Source: Macrotrachela quadricornifera (taxonomy: Eukaryota > Rotifera > Eurotatoria > Philodinida > Philodinidae). Taken from it: a stretch of 64,000 nt of DNA. Location of the stretch: the NCBI GenBank assembly GCA_022393335.1, contig JAJEKB010020311.1, forward strand, positions 62,001 to 126,000. The letters are read 5' to 3'. Shown in pieces: positions 13,317 to 25,727 of the stretch; positions within the stretch are counted from its first letter, which is position 1; the number at the start of each line of letters is the position of its first letter. A program made the position numbers and the translations under genes. The notes under the pieces are model-generated. The model was not told where the DNA came from, made no database searches, and saw only the letters and a list, made by a program, of their open reading frames with translations.

Positions 13317-16300
13317 TTTATTAACATGATATTTGTATTCATTCATATCAAACATTTCTATTCTGTTCTTTCTTTGCATTATATTAGCTTTAATTCTTAT
13401 CTGTTCTAATAAAGAATTTATACTAGCTCGTTTCATCTTATGTACGTTTATTATATGTATTGAATGTCTATGTCATATATATCCAAAATTTAATATAAAA
13501 ATTTCACGTAGACATAATAGAAATTTTCATGATCAAAAAGAATTTTATTCTCTTTAATAAATGAAGATTTATGTATATTGTCACGAATAAGAGTGAGATA
13601 AAACAAAAAAAAAACTGTTTGTTAATAGTACATTGATGTATCGTCTTATTTTATAATCGAACGGAAAAAATAATAATTTTTAAACAAAGATAATTTATGG
13701 AAAATTAGACAATAGAACTAAGAAACATCGATATTAATATTCCGTTGACTGTAGGGAGAATTATATAAATGTTTAATTTTTTTTGTATATATGTGTTTGT
13801 TCAGTGGGAATTCATAATATTGTGTTCGATGAGAAGCAATAGATAATCAGTAGACTATATTCAGTTGAGAATTATTTATGTTTACTTAAAAAGCGACAAT
13901 CAATATTTATCAATGTATTCATAAAGAAATTTCTAAATAGAAACTTGAATTTATTCTCATTTGAATATTCGACAAGTATAAATACAGAATGTTCCAAAAG
14001 TCACGTAATCGACAATTAAGTTGAGTATCTATCTTACGGATTAAGCAAGAGAATTGATTGATTTTTCTACTAGTGATAGAGGCATATTTAAGCTCTATAT
14101 CTACAAAGATATATCTAAGGAGACCGTTTGTTAAGTATCACTATTAATCTTAAAAAAATACACTTAACAGAGAATCTCTCTAGGCATGTCTTTATGAATA
14201 TAAAGCATGAACATGCTCACTTCGAGAATTCTCGACGATCACGACTAAAGAAAAAAAAAATACTAATTTTTGGAGATGATGACGTTATAAGTAAGCACAT
14301 TTTTATTTATACTATCAAACTTTTTCTTAATCTTTAACTTTTCAAAAAACAGTTTCAACTCTCGCATTATAACTGAACGAGAAACAATGATCAATCAAAA
14401 ATAAAAACATATATATATAGTTATCATCGATATTATATCGTGTTTGGATCCCAAAGGATGTGCACGAGCATTCAAATGAGAACAAAGATAGATGAAGTTC
14501 AAAGGATTCATTTTGTTTCGAAACTCTCATGCGCATCGTTTGTATACCCTATCCTATTATCATTAAATATTTATCAATATCAGTACATACAAGTCTGTAT
14601 CCAGGAATTTTCTAAACGAGAAGAGGATTACCAAGGCGAAGGTAGTTAATAAAAATTTCTTAATTAACACAACATTGATAATATGATCCTTTAAATTATA
14701 CTCGACAATTTTTGTTAATATTTACATATTGAATATATGCATATCCATTCCATAAATCATCACAAATAACACCATCATTTCTACATACACGTCATTCATT
14801 TTCATAATCCGAATAATCTCTATTTGTTTCCACCAGTATTAATTGAGAATATAACAAAATATGAATTTTGATTAAAGTATCCATTAAAACAATATGCAAC
14901 TTGATGAGATAAACATGGAAAAGAGATTAACAAAAAAAACATTATTTAGTATTTCGATCAAATTAAAATTTATCCCTTTTATATAGATTATTTATATGAT
15001 TATTCAACACCCACATCAATTATATGCGTAAATGATTGAGAAAAAGTATTTTTATATTGATTTTTTTATGTTTATCATATAGTATCTAATTAAAACACAT
15101 TTTACTAATTTTTTTTCATTAAAAAAAACAAATGATTACTAAGTCAAGTGTATATTTTACATATATATCACAATCAATTAATATAATTTTATCTGAAACT
15201 TTTTATATAAAACCATCAATAATGAGAAAAATATTAATAAAAAACTAATAATTAATAATTTATCCGTGATGGTACTGATTACTCAAAGTTTTTTGTCAGA
15301 AAGAATGTTTGCCTAGATATTTCAGATACATTATTTGATTAAACTTTATAAGAGCTATTGAATTCACATATCCTTTACTTCCACCAAACTTTCCTATATT
15401 AAAAGTATTAATAATTCGTTAAAATGCATTCTCTGTCGAATTTTTTTAATCTTACTAAATAATCTCTGGAGATGACATGTATTTCGATTTATTTTATAAT
15501 AATAATATCCTGAAGCGACACTTTTATAGTTTGATTAAACATAAGTAGCACTCATTCTAGGAGATTGTTGATTCTTTTCTCAAAGAACAACACGATGTAT
15601 TCGCGAGGAAATGATAGATTTATTTCCATTTTTAATAAATTTTCTTATCGTTTAGTCAAAATCAAACATTTTTCGATATTTTGTAGAAGTGATTGATTTT
15701 AAAATAATTTTTTTTTATATAATATTGGAAAAAAGACGTTTCTCCTGTCTCGTCTTTCTATCGATCAAAACTGCAGATCTCTAACTGTTTGTATTTTTGA
15801 GTTATTCAACGAATAGTGGAGCATATTATATTTGGAAATGAATAATAAATTTCAAATATACCACTAGAGAATCCATTAAAAACTGCAGGAAACCAGATAA
15901 TTTTAAAGATTTCCAATGCATTTTGAATTTTAGATCATAACGTCTATTAAAGATATTTATTATTTAATATATTTTTGGTTTTTTTTATCTTTATATAATA
16001 TAAACAGGGATTTGCGATTTCTTCAATTTGATTGTGAACTGGATGTGGATTCGAAAAGTTCTCTCGGCTATATTGATGAGTCAGAGGTATAATATATATT
16101 CAAATAACAATAGCTTCAGCTAAAGCCGGTAGGGTCCTACTGGGACTCGAACCTGGCCGAATTCAGGTCTGAAAAATTTTACTTATTAGGATCAGATCCA
16201 AAATAATATCTCATGTATATAAATCTTTTTGAAATTTCTTTTAATTTTTGTTCGTTTGTCTCTATTTTTTATGTCTACAACTGTTTGATCATCAGATGCG

Positions 16301-17579
16301 AATAGTCTTCGTCTTAATTTCGGATCTTATGAAAAAATTGTAGAATGTACGACTAGGTTCAAAAATTCTTCAATCAAATGGGCTCTAGCTTCAATTCTTA
16401 CATGTATTTCATATTAATATTGTTTCATGACAGTTGAAGAAAGTCTTATTGATGAACTTCCGGTAAACCTATTAATATTGTTATAACTCAATTAGATTTG
16501 ATACTGTTCTGTTTTGATTTTTAATTAATTGATAAATACTTTTAAATCTCAAGAGAAAATATTATTAATACATTAATATATGGAACTAAATAGAATTTTT
16601 ATAATGTATAATATTTGAAGATTTATGAAATTTTTGAAACAAGATTAACCTTTTATAAGTTAAAATAAATGAATTAGAATGGACTATACTTATGATACCT
16701 TGTATTAATTTCCAGTAAAGTTTTTTCCGGAAAGAGGAAAAACATTTCCCAGACAGTAAATAAATTTCTGGACACATATGGATGTAGTAAGTAAAACTGT
16801 TGACAGAAACAGGCATATGAGCATCTCTCTCGATGAGGGTAAGGGCAGAAACACTAAGAGAGGTGTAATTACGATTAGGTTACATGTATGGGTACAGTAT
16901 ATTATGAGAGATTCCAATAAGGATATTGATTCTATTATGGTATGTCTGAAAGGTAAGTAAAAGAAGGAACGTGTAAGTTGGATCATTGTTTGAAAATGAA
17001 CGAATCACAATGTATATAAGTTCGTGAAAGTAGAAGAAGCAAATAATACAAATGAGAAAATTGAGATTGGTATGATGTTCGCTCTTAATACTCTTCGTAA
17101 TCTATTGAAAATAATTTTAGTTTTTCTGGAATCTAATAGGAAAGAGTTTACTAAAGTCGGACTATGGGTCAGGAAAGTTTTTTTGATACTATGAATGTGT
17201 TTTTTTAGTGACAAAATTCTTTTTCCTGGTTGATAATTTCTTTTCTAGATACTAAAACAAAACATCAAATCTATTTTATGAAGACATGCAATGAGATACG
17301 TCTCATAATGTATTCCTTTTATGCCTGAGAACATATTTCTTTTCATATAATGATGCCAAGATGCTTTTTGAAACAGGCACAGAAAATTCGAAAATTATTC
17401 TCAACAGTGGTAGATCTAGGATTTTTTTAAGTGGGGGTAATTTTGGTCAGAAAACGTGTTTTCGATTTCGTTTGAGGTAAAATTTATTCATTCTTTGACC
17501 TTTTCTGCTGGAAAAAATCGAAAACAGCAGTAATCGGCCTCAGCGCTCTCACCCTAAATCCGCCACTGTATTTATTCAG
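13317..17579. other. 3' flank and gene-free spacer
   Basis: It begins with the probable 3' UTR of the NTF2-like gene (AATAAA at about 13555). No other exon is supported. Frames at 14128-14337, 14342-14649 and 16586-16986 are unconvincing. A single tRNA B-box-like block near 16141 is discussed under rejected items. Confidence 0.45.
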
Positions 17580-18355
17580 AATCAAAAACACTTCTTCATG
17601 ATAAAAGACATCAAGATAAACATTGATCTATATATCTTCACAAATCTACTAAACACACTTTATTTTGATATAGATTTAGCACTTCTTTTCAAATTAGTCA
17701 ATCGAGTATCTAATGCAACTAATGAATTAAAAAAAATTGTTGAAAATCATATTTATGAAATGGGTATCAATACTATCGAACGTGTTAGTGGAACAGCTAT
17801 TAATGTAAGTTTAACTCTATTCACATCAATTTTTATTCGATTTAGGACCCGAAGCTTTATATTGAAACAATTTTTGATATTCATAAGAAATATATAACAC
17901 CTGTACAAAATGTTTTCAATAATGCACAAGATTTTATTATCGCTCTTGATAAAGTAAAGAAGCGTAGTTTGATTTTATGATTAATTATTTCATATTTTTG
18001 GCTTGTGCTAAATTTAATTAAATAATAATCCAGTGACACAAACAGCTGGTAGTGGTGGTACAATTAAATCACCTGAATTATTTGCTCGATATTTTGATAT
18101 ACTTTTACGAAAATAGTTGATTTTAATTTAATTTAATCATAATTAAAAAATGTTTCGATAATCTTTTGTAGAAATAAAGGTGTTGAAAAAACTGATCTTG
18201 AAGTGAGTGAATTATCATTTTAGTTAAAACTCACATTTGATAGTTTTACTGATTTTTATACACATCGTCATAATGGAAGAAAATTAACATGCTTTCACCA
18301 ACATTCTAAAGGTGAATTACAAATATTTTTTACTAGATAAAAATATATTTTACAA
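17580..18355 (+). pseudogene. Broken cullin (CUL1-like) fragment
   Basis: Pieces of the cullin repeat region follow in the correct order. First comes a helix with LLFKLVNRVSNATNELKKI, then after a GT-AG intron (about 17804-17865) DPKLYIETIFDIHKKY, NNAQDFIIALDK, then TQTAGSGGTIKSPELFARYF. Another small intron-like gap precedes FTDFYTHRHNGRKLTC-FHQHSKGEL. Animal cullins have about 100 further residues between the last two blocks, so there is an internal deletion. Frameshifts and stops (TGA at 17978-17980, TAA near 18018, TAG near 18112) interrupt it. Both the start and the cullin-homology/neddylation end are missing. Intact cullins scaffold ubiquitin ligases; this copy cannot. It stops just before a foldback element at 18402. 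Confidence 0.8.
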
Positions 18356-18401
18356 GTAAGAAGAAATGATCATCTATCAACTCTAAAAATAAATTGTTTT
18401 A

Positions 18402-19384
18402 CTTAGGGCAATCCAAAAGTAGTGAGCCTGATATCATACTTTCCTATAGACCGATTGGAAAAATTTTCTTTTTTATGAGCAGATAGATCGTCTTTTGTTC
18501 TATCTTTCTATGTTATTTGATCACTATTCAACTGGTCTTATAATAATAAAAATTCGATAAGAACTGTTTTTGTTGAAAATCAGCCGGTAGCATCGAGATC
18601 ATAATGGGCATGAAACTAAAATAACGCTGCGCTTTTGTATTGCATTTTATCATCACTTAATACATTGTATCGAAGAAACAAAATATACCAGAAGATGCAG
18701 CGTAACAAGCTCTACAATTTATAAAGGACTGTTTATTGTATAGTTGCACTTTTTATTTTCAAAATGAACAAAACTCTGAGCGATCAAATTTTGATGTTGT
18801 GACAGCGAGATTATTTATTGGTAAAGGATGAATTCGGTTTTATCTATCCCATCTTTTTATAATTGTTCTTTGTAAATTATAGAGTTTTACACGCTGCTTC
18901 TTATAGTGTATTTTGTTTTTTAAATAAAACATATGAAGTTAGAAAAAAGATGAGATAGGGAAAATTGAATGCATCTTTTACTAAAAAACAATCTCGTTTC
19001 TGCAACGTTGAAATTTCGTTGTTCAGAGTTTTATTCATTCTGAAATCAAAAAAAATTAACTATAGAATATACCATCCTTTATAAATTGTAGAGCTTTTCA
19101 CGCTGCATCTTCTGGTATATTTTGTTTCTTTAATACACTGTATTAAATGATAATAAAGTAGAACGTAAAAGTACCACACGCATTATGATCTACTGCTACC
19201 AGCTGATTTTCAACAAAAACAGTTTTTATCGAATTTTTATTATTATAAGACCAATTAAATAGTGATCAAATAACATAGAAAGATAGAACAAAAGACGCTC
19301 TATCTGCTCATAAAAAAGAAAACCTTTCCAATCGGTCTATAGCAAAGTACGATATCAGGCTCACTACTTTTGGATTGCCCTAAG
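18402..19384. mobile_element. 983-bp foldback element with ~480-bp arms, TA target duplication
   Basis: The element starts CTTAGGGCAATCCAAAAGTA and ends with its complement. The two arms (about 18402-18880 and 18920-19384) can be aligned along nearly their whole length with scattered substitutions, leaving only a short centre. It is flanked by TA at 18400-18401 and 19385-19386. It has no open reading frame of note. By termini and target site it resembles a Tc1/mariner-type foldback MITE. It sits exactly between a cullin fragment and an NmrA-like fragment. Confidence 0.85.
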
Positions 19385-19386
19385 TA

Positions 19387-19907
19387 TTAATGCTAAAAAA
19401 TTTATAGTTAAAGTTTTTTCTCGTCAAGATCCATCGACACTTATTGATCTATCAGAAAAATGTGTAATGGTTATTCAAATTGATTATTCTAATCATCAAT
19501 TATTAGTGAAAGAATTACAAGGTGTACATACTGTAATTGTTACATTAATTTCTTTAGATGAATCATCTATTCATTGACAAATAAATTTTCTCAATCCTGT
19601 ATTAGAAGTCAAAGTAAAACGATTTGCTCCATCAGAATGGGCTGGGAAACATAATGAAAATGTTTTTATAGAATTATAAATATCTTAAATTACCTGTTCG
19701 AGAAAAGTCAAAGCTTCCTGTATTGAATATACTGTATTTATTAATGGTATTTTTATGGATTATTTTCCATCACCACAAAGAGCAAGTTCATCTTTACCTC
19801 CTCTTATTATCACTGTAGATTTTAATAAATATGAAGCAAATATCATTGGTGCAGGAAATGAACTGTTCTGTATTACTCGAGCTGATGATGTCGGTAAAGG
19901 ACGGGGG
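19387..19907 (+). pseudogene. NmrA-like NAD(P)-binding protein remnant
   Basis: The frame reads KKFIVKVFSRQDPS, then GVHTVIVTLIS, then a stop, VKVKRFAPSEWAGKHNEN, another stop, and after a shift GIFMDYFPSP...FCITRADDVGK. These match landmarks of the NmrA/isoflavone-reductase-like family (Arg after the second strand, 'VKRFxPSE', 'TRADDVG'). The N-terminal glycine-rich nucleotide-binding loop is missing, lost to the left where the foldback element ends. The region after TRADDVGK (from about 19907) is unrelated sequence. Intact relatives act as redox sensors or reductases; this copy is dead. Such genes are common in fungi, so horizontal origin is possible but not shown. Confidence 0.65.
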
Positions 19908-20518
19908 ACGATAAGAAGCGAAATTGGCCCTCTGTTCAAAATCACCTTTATCCTTCTTGAAATATCACCAAAGGTCTCAAAAATTACTTTTTAGTCAATT
20001 GAAACATTTTCGTTTGATTTCAGCTGTACATGGCTGACTGAAAAATCGATGTCGCCGGGGTCCTAAAGGACCATAGTATATGGCGTTCATATGAGTTGTC
20101 TTTGCATTTATGTCTTGTGCTTTCAGTTTGATTTATATATTAGATGAAAGCTCTTTCTTTCCTCTGTCAAATGGCATATAGACTTGTTAGAAAATATTGT
20201 ACCTTTAAATTTTTCTTTGGACGACATTCTCAAGATGGTATATCTAGAGTGCGGGTATTCGTGACCAGTTGGTCATCTTTGATTTTGAGATAGTAGCGAT
20301 CTACTCTGAAGTGTTCCTAGTTCGATAGCTCTTAGAAAGCTCTACAAAATGGTGCTATTTGATAGGTGCTTTTTCGTGGGTAAGGTACTCAACCGAAGTG
20401 AATAATGTCCAGGAACGCTAAAATGGCCTATTTTTGACTAGTACTTGAAGGTTTTCGACGATAATCATCAAGCTTCCGCTTTAAAAAAACATCAGATTTG
20501 AAATCAGCGTAAAAACTG
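19908..20518. other. Unassigned sequence between the NmrA remnant and a MITE
   Basis: Less AT-rich than the surroundings, with short self-complementary words such as GGTCCTAAAGGACC near 20060. It is probably part of another decayed mobile element. No gene is recognised. Confidence 0.3.
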
Positions 20519-21155
20519 ACGAGGGAACCGCCCTAACTGATTCATCGCTTTTAAGTGGAAAGGATTTGCATTATGTAGATACTGTGGAGCTATGAATACA
20601 CTGAAAAGAGTTCGAGCCCATAGCTTATTACAGCGGAGATATTGAATTTTGAAGGGTCTTTTTTCTCTCAGTCCCGTGGTCCCCCTCAGGAACATCAGAA
20701 AAACTGACTTTCGAATTTTATGTTAAAACTTTTCACAGAGATAGCTCTTAGCGAGAATAGTGTATTATGAAAGTTTCAGATGTTTCTGTTGTTCCTATCC
20801 TAGGATATGACTATGATAACAACACCTTCTCCATATCACTTATATAATAGGAGATTTCGATGTCCTTATTTCAGAATAGGAGCGATTGAACAAGCTGAAA
20901 CTTTTACAGCGCACTATTTTCTCTAAGACCTATCTCAGTGCAAAGTTTCAACTTGAAATTCGAAAGGCAGTTTCTCTAATGTTCCTGAGGGGGACCACAG
21001 GACTGAGAGAAAAAAGACCCTTCAGAATTCAATATCTCCGCTGTAATAAGCTATGGGCCCGAACTTTTTTCAGTGTATTCATAGGTCATTAGGATCTACA
21101 TAATGCACACCCTTTTGACTTAAAAGCGATGAATCAGTTGGGGCGGTTCCCTCGT
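20519..21155. mobile_element. 'CGAGGGAACC' family foldback MITE, copy 1 (637 bp)
   Basis: Left end ACGAGGGAACCGCCC at 20519 and its complement ending at 21155. The arms pair over roughly 200 bp, including a CCTGAGGGGGACCACAGGA-type block at 20677-20694 and 20980-20999. It shares termini, the CGCTTTT(A/G)A subterminal word and the inner phrase CAAAGTTTCAACTTGAAA with copies at 34154 and 44101. Flanking triplets are TGA and TAA, a degenerate 3-bp target duplication. Confidence 0.75.
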
Positions 21156-23365
21156 AAATCTTAACATAGACAACTTATTTAAATAACTTTGACAGAAATT
21201 TGTTTAATCTTCTTACTTATTTTAATTAATATATATGCTTGGATAAAAGTTTTTACTTATATTTGTTTCTATAATATCATAAATTTGATGCAAAGTATGA
21301 TATTAGAGAAACAAATGGGGATAAATACTTTTATCTTACTTGTAGACGATAAGATAGAATAGAAAGTAGTGGTATATCCAAAGGGACCCGAGTCTCCTCT
21401 ACGAAAATTTCTATTTCGAATTTTCATAATTGATATATTAATTATTTGAAAAATAAAATATTACATATTTATATCTTCCTACTAGAATAAAAGGAAACAA
21501 TCAGTATTCGCTTGTTTTTTGAACTTCTGATGCTTGTAATAAACAAATTTATCGCAATTAGTGTATTATAAAAAAAAAGTGATATCTTCAAAAGGATTAA
21601 TAGAATTAACAGTGCTTCACTTAATTATAATTCGTCAATAGTGAACATTTTTGTTTACACATTGTAAATAAACCATAATCTTAAATTTTTGTACAAGCAC
21701 AGAGTGTTAATTAATCAACAATAAAAGGAAAACTCTTGATTCTTATTTTTCTTCAACTACTCAAAAGAAGAGTAAATTGATAGTGTAGTAATCTGATAAT
21801 GGTAATAATCAAAATATAATTTAGCAATCATTTGATTCATATACGTCTTGTGTTACCACCGATGAACCAGTTAAAATTTCTCCAATGAGTTCATTCGTTT
21901 CAAAATGTTAACATTGAACAAGAACAAAGTGTGCAACCTAAAGAAAATTCCGTTGGTGAATTATATACAATAAAACTCCTCCATCATGTACATCTCTCGG
22001 ACTTTTCAAAATCAAAGTTTTTCGAAATAAGTCACATGCTTTTCAAATATCGAAAGAATATTAACGAATAGAACAGACGTCTAGAGCAAATTTTTATTTC
22101 TCTTTCAATGTTTTTTTTTTGTTTTCTGAGAATAGAAAGATCAATCATTGTTAAGATGATTTTCGATAAGGCTATTTTTATCACTTTCGAATGCAGATAA
22201 ATATCAATTAATGACAATTTGAGATTAGAGAACAGGGTAAATAGCTGAGACTACTAAATGGACTAAAAAAGACGAACTTTTCTCCTTAATTCCAATGATT
22301 GAGACAAAATTGATGCCATCTCCACTACATCCGTCACAACTGGCTTCCTAAGATGTTCATTAGCATCTCATTTGCTGAAAACAGAAAGGAACGAATCGAA
22401 GTTGAGGATATCAGCAGTTGTCAATTGATGATATACCAAGTCAAACCATTTTCTTCAAATTTCTAGCTAGTATCCACAATGGAACGGTTCGATTCCAGCA
22501 ACAATCATTCCATGAGATTTGTGAAAAAGTGTCCAATATGAGGAGTTTTACTGTATTCATAAAAATAGTAGAATCATGCTCCAATTATTCAATCTCTGAT
22601 TGTAAAGAATTAAAGTCTTACTCTTAACAATAGACATCCTAGTAAAATAATATTTATTCTTTTTCTTTGTCCAAAAGAATCATTGATGATGATGATGAAA
22701 TAAGCAACAATTCAATCAAAATTATTGTGATGAGTCACAATATATATGCTTTACTCTGTCAATGAATGTTTGTATTTGTCACTGCATTAAGAAAAATAAT
22801 ATTTAGCAATAGGTAGGAATATTTGATTTGTTTTTTTTTTTACTAAAATTACTGAACTGTTTTTGTATCCAATGAAATTGTTTGTGTTGCTTAGAAATAT
22901 TACTAATAAACATTATTTATAGATGAAAAGAAATAGAACACTAAAGAACTGAAAAAAAATAACCTCGTCTCTTGCCTTACTTCAATTTACTTGTTTCATT
23001 CTGTTCTGTCAAATTTTAGCAGAGAGTAGTATTTTACATATGATTTTTTTTGAAATTTAATTTTAATGCGTTGTCTTTAACTTTAAAGCAAACTAGAGAT
23101 ACAATCCAATACGGTTCTTCTATATCATAGGAAATACAACTCTCTGAAATGATGCAGAGGCATTGCTAAGGTATCTATCACGATTGTGGGGAGAAGAGTT
23201 AGGCTCAAATCTCTTCTTCAATCTCTCTTTTAATTCGTGTTTCCACAAAATATGTATTAATGACAGTTCTTACATACCTTTGCGCTGAAAATCTGATGAA
23301 TCCAACCAATTATTTATAACTTGTTGTAGTTTTTTACGTGTTTTAGTTTAACTATCTTCTGAAAA
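21156..23365. other. Gene-free spacer upstream of the 23366 gene
   Basis: No supported exon. The stretch 23300-23365 should hold the promoter of the downstream gene; a TTATTTATAAC word at about 23310 is a weak TATA candidate. Confidence 0.4.
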
Positions 23366-23725
23366 ATGTCTTCTACAGGTACATATGTGATTTTAAGAGA
23401 CCTATGGAAAGATGAACTTAAAATTACTAATAAAGCCAATGGAGCTTCTGAAACTGTACCTATTCAAGGTGGATTTCGTGGTTTATATAATTTACCTTTA
23501 GGTGAATATATCATTGAGAATCATGGTGTTCAATTGAAGATTAATTTAACAAATGAAGCTCCTGTACAAGTTTGGCAATTGGATAGCTCAGCTGGAGTAT
23601 GGATTGAAACCAAAGAAGCAGACGATGATTTTGGCTATCATGATTTGGCTAAATCTGGTGCAATGAATAATAAATTAATGAATTTGAAACAAGCAGTACC
23701 TAATTTATTCGAAGCTACAAAATAA
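23366..23725 (+). CDS. Orphan small protein, 119 aa
   Basis: A clean single-exon frame with ATG and TAA. Codon pattern and amino-acid composition look coding, unlike the A/T-driven frames around it. The protein starts MSSTGTYVILRDLWKDE and contains alternating short strands (VPIQGGFRGLYNLPLGEY, HGVQLKINLTNEAP, VQVWQLDSS) followed by a helical acidic and Asn-rich tail. I see no signal peptide or membrane segment, so it is probably a cytosolic, beta-rich protein. I do not recognise the family. An AATAAA overlaps the stop region at 23722. Start choice: the first Met, with nothing coding-like upstream. Confidence 0.65.
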   Translation: MSSTGTYVILRDLWKDELKITNKANGASETVPIQGGFRGLYNLPLGEYIIENHGVQLKINLTNEAPVQVWQLDSSAGVWIETKEADDDFGYHDLAKSGAMNNKLMNLKQAVPNLFEATK

Positions 23726-25202
23726 ATACGTTGCTTAGAAGGAAAACTACAAGTGACAAACATATTAACTGACTGAATCTTTTATTTTCCATTTTATTTA
23801 TATTGCTTCATTTTTTATTTCCTAAAATATTTGTTTTATCAATTTTTAGGTTAAAACTCATCTGCATATTTCATATTAAAGACTGAAGTGGTATAGATTA
23901 ATGATATGAATGGAATGAAAATTAAATCTCTGAAATTTTCTCGTGTAAAAATTCTATAATGAAACTATTTGTTTCAAGATCGTTTATGTACGAAAATTGA
24001 TATACTTAAAAATACTATTCATTAGATACCATTCTTTCTACAAGTCTAATATAAGCCAAATTGAAGAAATTAGACCATGAGGAAGAACGATACTCAGGTT
24101 GATTATCAACTGTTTGTGCGGAACGACTCTTCAAAACTATGATACTCTTGTAATATATTTAGAATATATTATATAATATTAATAGATAAATCTGCAAGTT
24201 TAAATAAATCCTATTAATTCCTCATTTACGAAGAATATTTACATGTTATTATAGTGAATTAGATTTTAAACAATATTATATGGATAATTTTGAATTAAAA
24301 TTGTCAACACATTATAGAATCAATATTTAAAAAAGCTGAGCTGATTCATATGTGCTTTGAATCTTGTCATAGGTTATATTTTTATTGAAAACTTGGTCCC
24401 TATCTGCATTAGAGACACGTTTAAAAATGATGTTTCTATTGGTTAGCCGCTTGTCATTTTGTGTTATACAAATACTTTATAAATTTCGAACTCGTTTTTA
24501 ACTGTCCAAATGTTTCTTTTGCACTGGCCTCCGTTTTAAATACTGGTTCCACATACAGCTGTTTGCAAAAAAAACTTGGAAACACTGTTCCCCATATATC
24601 ATCTTCTATACAAGGGCGCTTCGAATTGTTTTTTATACTGCTAGATAGCCTGCAACGACCCAGAGTTTACTATATTCGCGGGTGCATGTATGAAAGTTTG
24701 TGCATCTGCACGCTTTGTATTTTCCCTTGCGGCGGCATGCATGACAGTATTATAATGATCCAAAAATGAAGTACATGTTGTGAACATGCACGAACACGCA
24801 TTAGCTTTTTTTTTCCATGAATAAGATTCGAACATATTTACTTTATTTCATAAGACGAGCTGTTGCACCATTCGACCATTTACTTACATTAGAAAATATA
24901 ATCAAAATTGAGTTTATAATGATCATCCGATAACTACTATATATATATACATGTACATAAATATCTAACTAAGACGAAAAATAGATTTTTCTGATTAGAA
25001 TCAATCTTAAATCAAAAAATCAGTTTAATAAAAATAAATGAATCTAATCAAAAGTATCAGAAAAATAAAAAAAAATGTCTCATCAAATTTTTAATCTCTG
25101 TTGTTCAAAATATCAATTCAAGAATGAAACATCTGAAATCAGATATTTTGAATATTTTTTAAAATTCGAAATCAATTAATTTTAAATTTAAAGAGATGAG
25201 TT
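23726..25202. other. Spacer with a tRNA-like relic
   Basis: No gene is recognised. The stretch 24461-24800 is less AT-rich and contains several GCATG words; it looks like mobile-element debris. A tRNA-derived sequence lies at 24808-24884 (separate entry). Confidence 0.4.
24808..24884 (-). repeat. tRNA-like / SINE-like relic with A and B boxes
   Basis: Read on the minus strand it contains TGGTCGAATGG, a perfect fit to the tRNA A-box pattern. About 40 nt later comes GTTCGAATCT, a near fit to the B box, inside a T-arm with 4 of 5 pairs. The acceptor strands do not pair, so it is not a working tRNA. An A-run follows directly, as expected for a tRNA-derived retroposon. This is a single copy and no family was established. 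Confidence 0.35.
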
Positions 25203-25530
25203 CACCAATCGACGATCTTGCCCTATTCTTTCCAGGTTCTTGTTTTTCTTGATTTTCAGACAAGAATCTTTTTCCATTCCTTCTATACAAGATTCTTGCC
25301 TGAAAAAACTGATCTTGCCTTTCTGACAAGGTTCGTGTAGACCGAATCTTGTCTGGCAAGGCAAGAAGTCCTTCTCCAGACAAGATTCTTGTATTCTTGC
25401 TTTCTTGCCTGATTCTTGCTTTTCTTGAATTCTTGTCTGATTCTTATTATTCTTGATGTTCTTGCCTGATTCTTTTTTTTCTTAGATTCTTGTCCGTTTC
25501 TTATTTTTTTTATTGCTTGCCTGATTCTGG
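25203..25530. repeat. Left terminal repeat and GATTCTTG array
   Basis: 62-bp terminal repeat followed by dense, imperfect repetition of TTCTTGCCTGATTCTTG-like units. Several form the palindrome CAAGATTCTTG or CAAGAATC. No coding content. Confidence 0.75.
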
Positions 25531-25727
25531 TTATATTAAAGAACCTTTTTGTAGGTTATCATTACTCTCTTTTTCATATAATTTTATTATGATTTTGCAC
25601 ATCATATACAAAAAAAAATGTAAAAAAACAAAAAAATACTTTTAATTTCATATGTTATTAAAGCAGTTTCAATTTTTAACACAAGAAAAACATAAATTTT
25701 TCATTATCAAAAAAAAATCTTATTTTT

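Noticed and set aside
13333..13557. Small hydrophobic protein downstream of the NTF2-like gene
   Set aside because: The frame needs a TTG start, which is unlikely in a eukaryote, and it lies where a 3' UTR is expected.
16120..16175. tRNA gene on the minus strand (GGTTCGAGTCC B box)
   Set aside because: The B box is perfect, but the T stem pairs only 3 of 5 positions and no A box, anticodon arm or acceptor pairing could be drawn. Probably chance or a SINE remnant.
20504..21092. Two near-identical small proteins starting MFLRGTTGLREKRPF
   Set aside because: They are translations of the two inverted arms of one MITE.
25210..25530. CRISPR-like array
   Set aside because: Units are irregular in length and orientation with no spacers of constant size; the host is eukaryotic. 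It is better explained as subterminal repeats.
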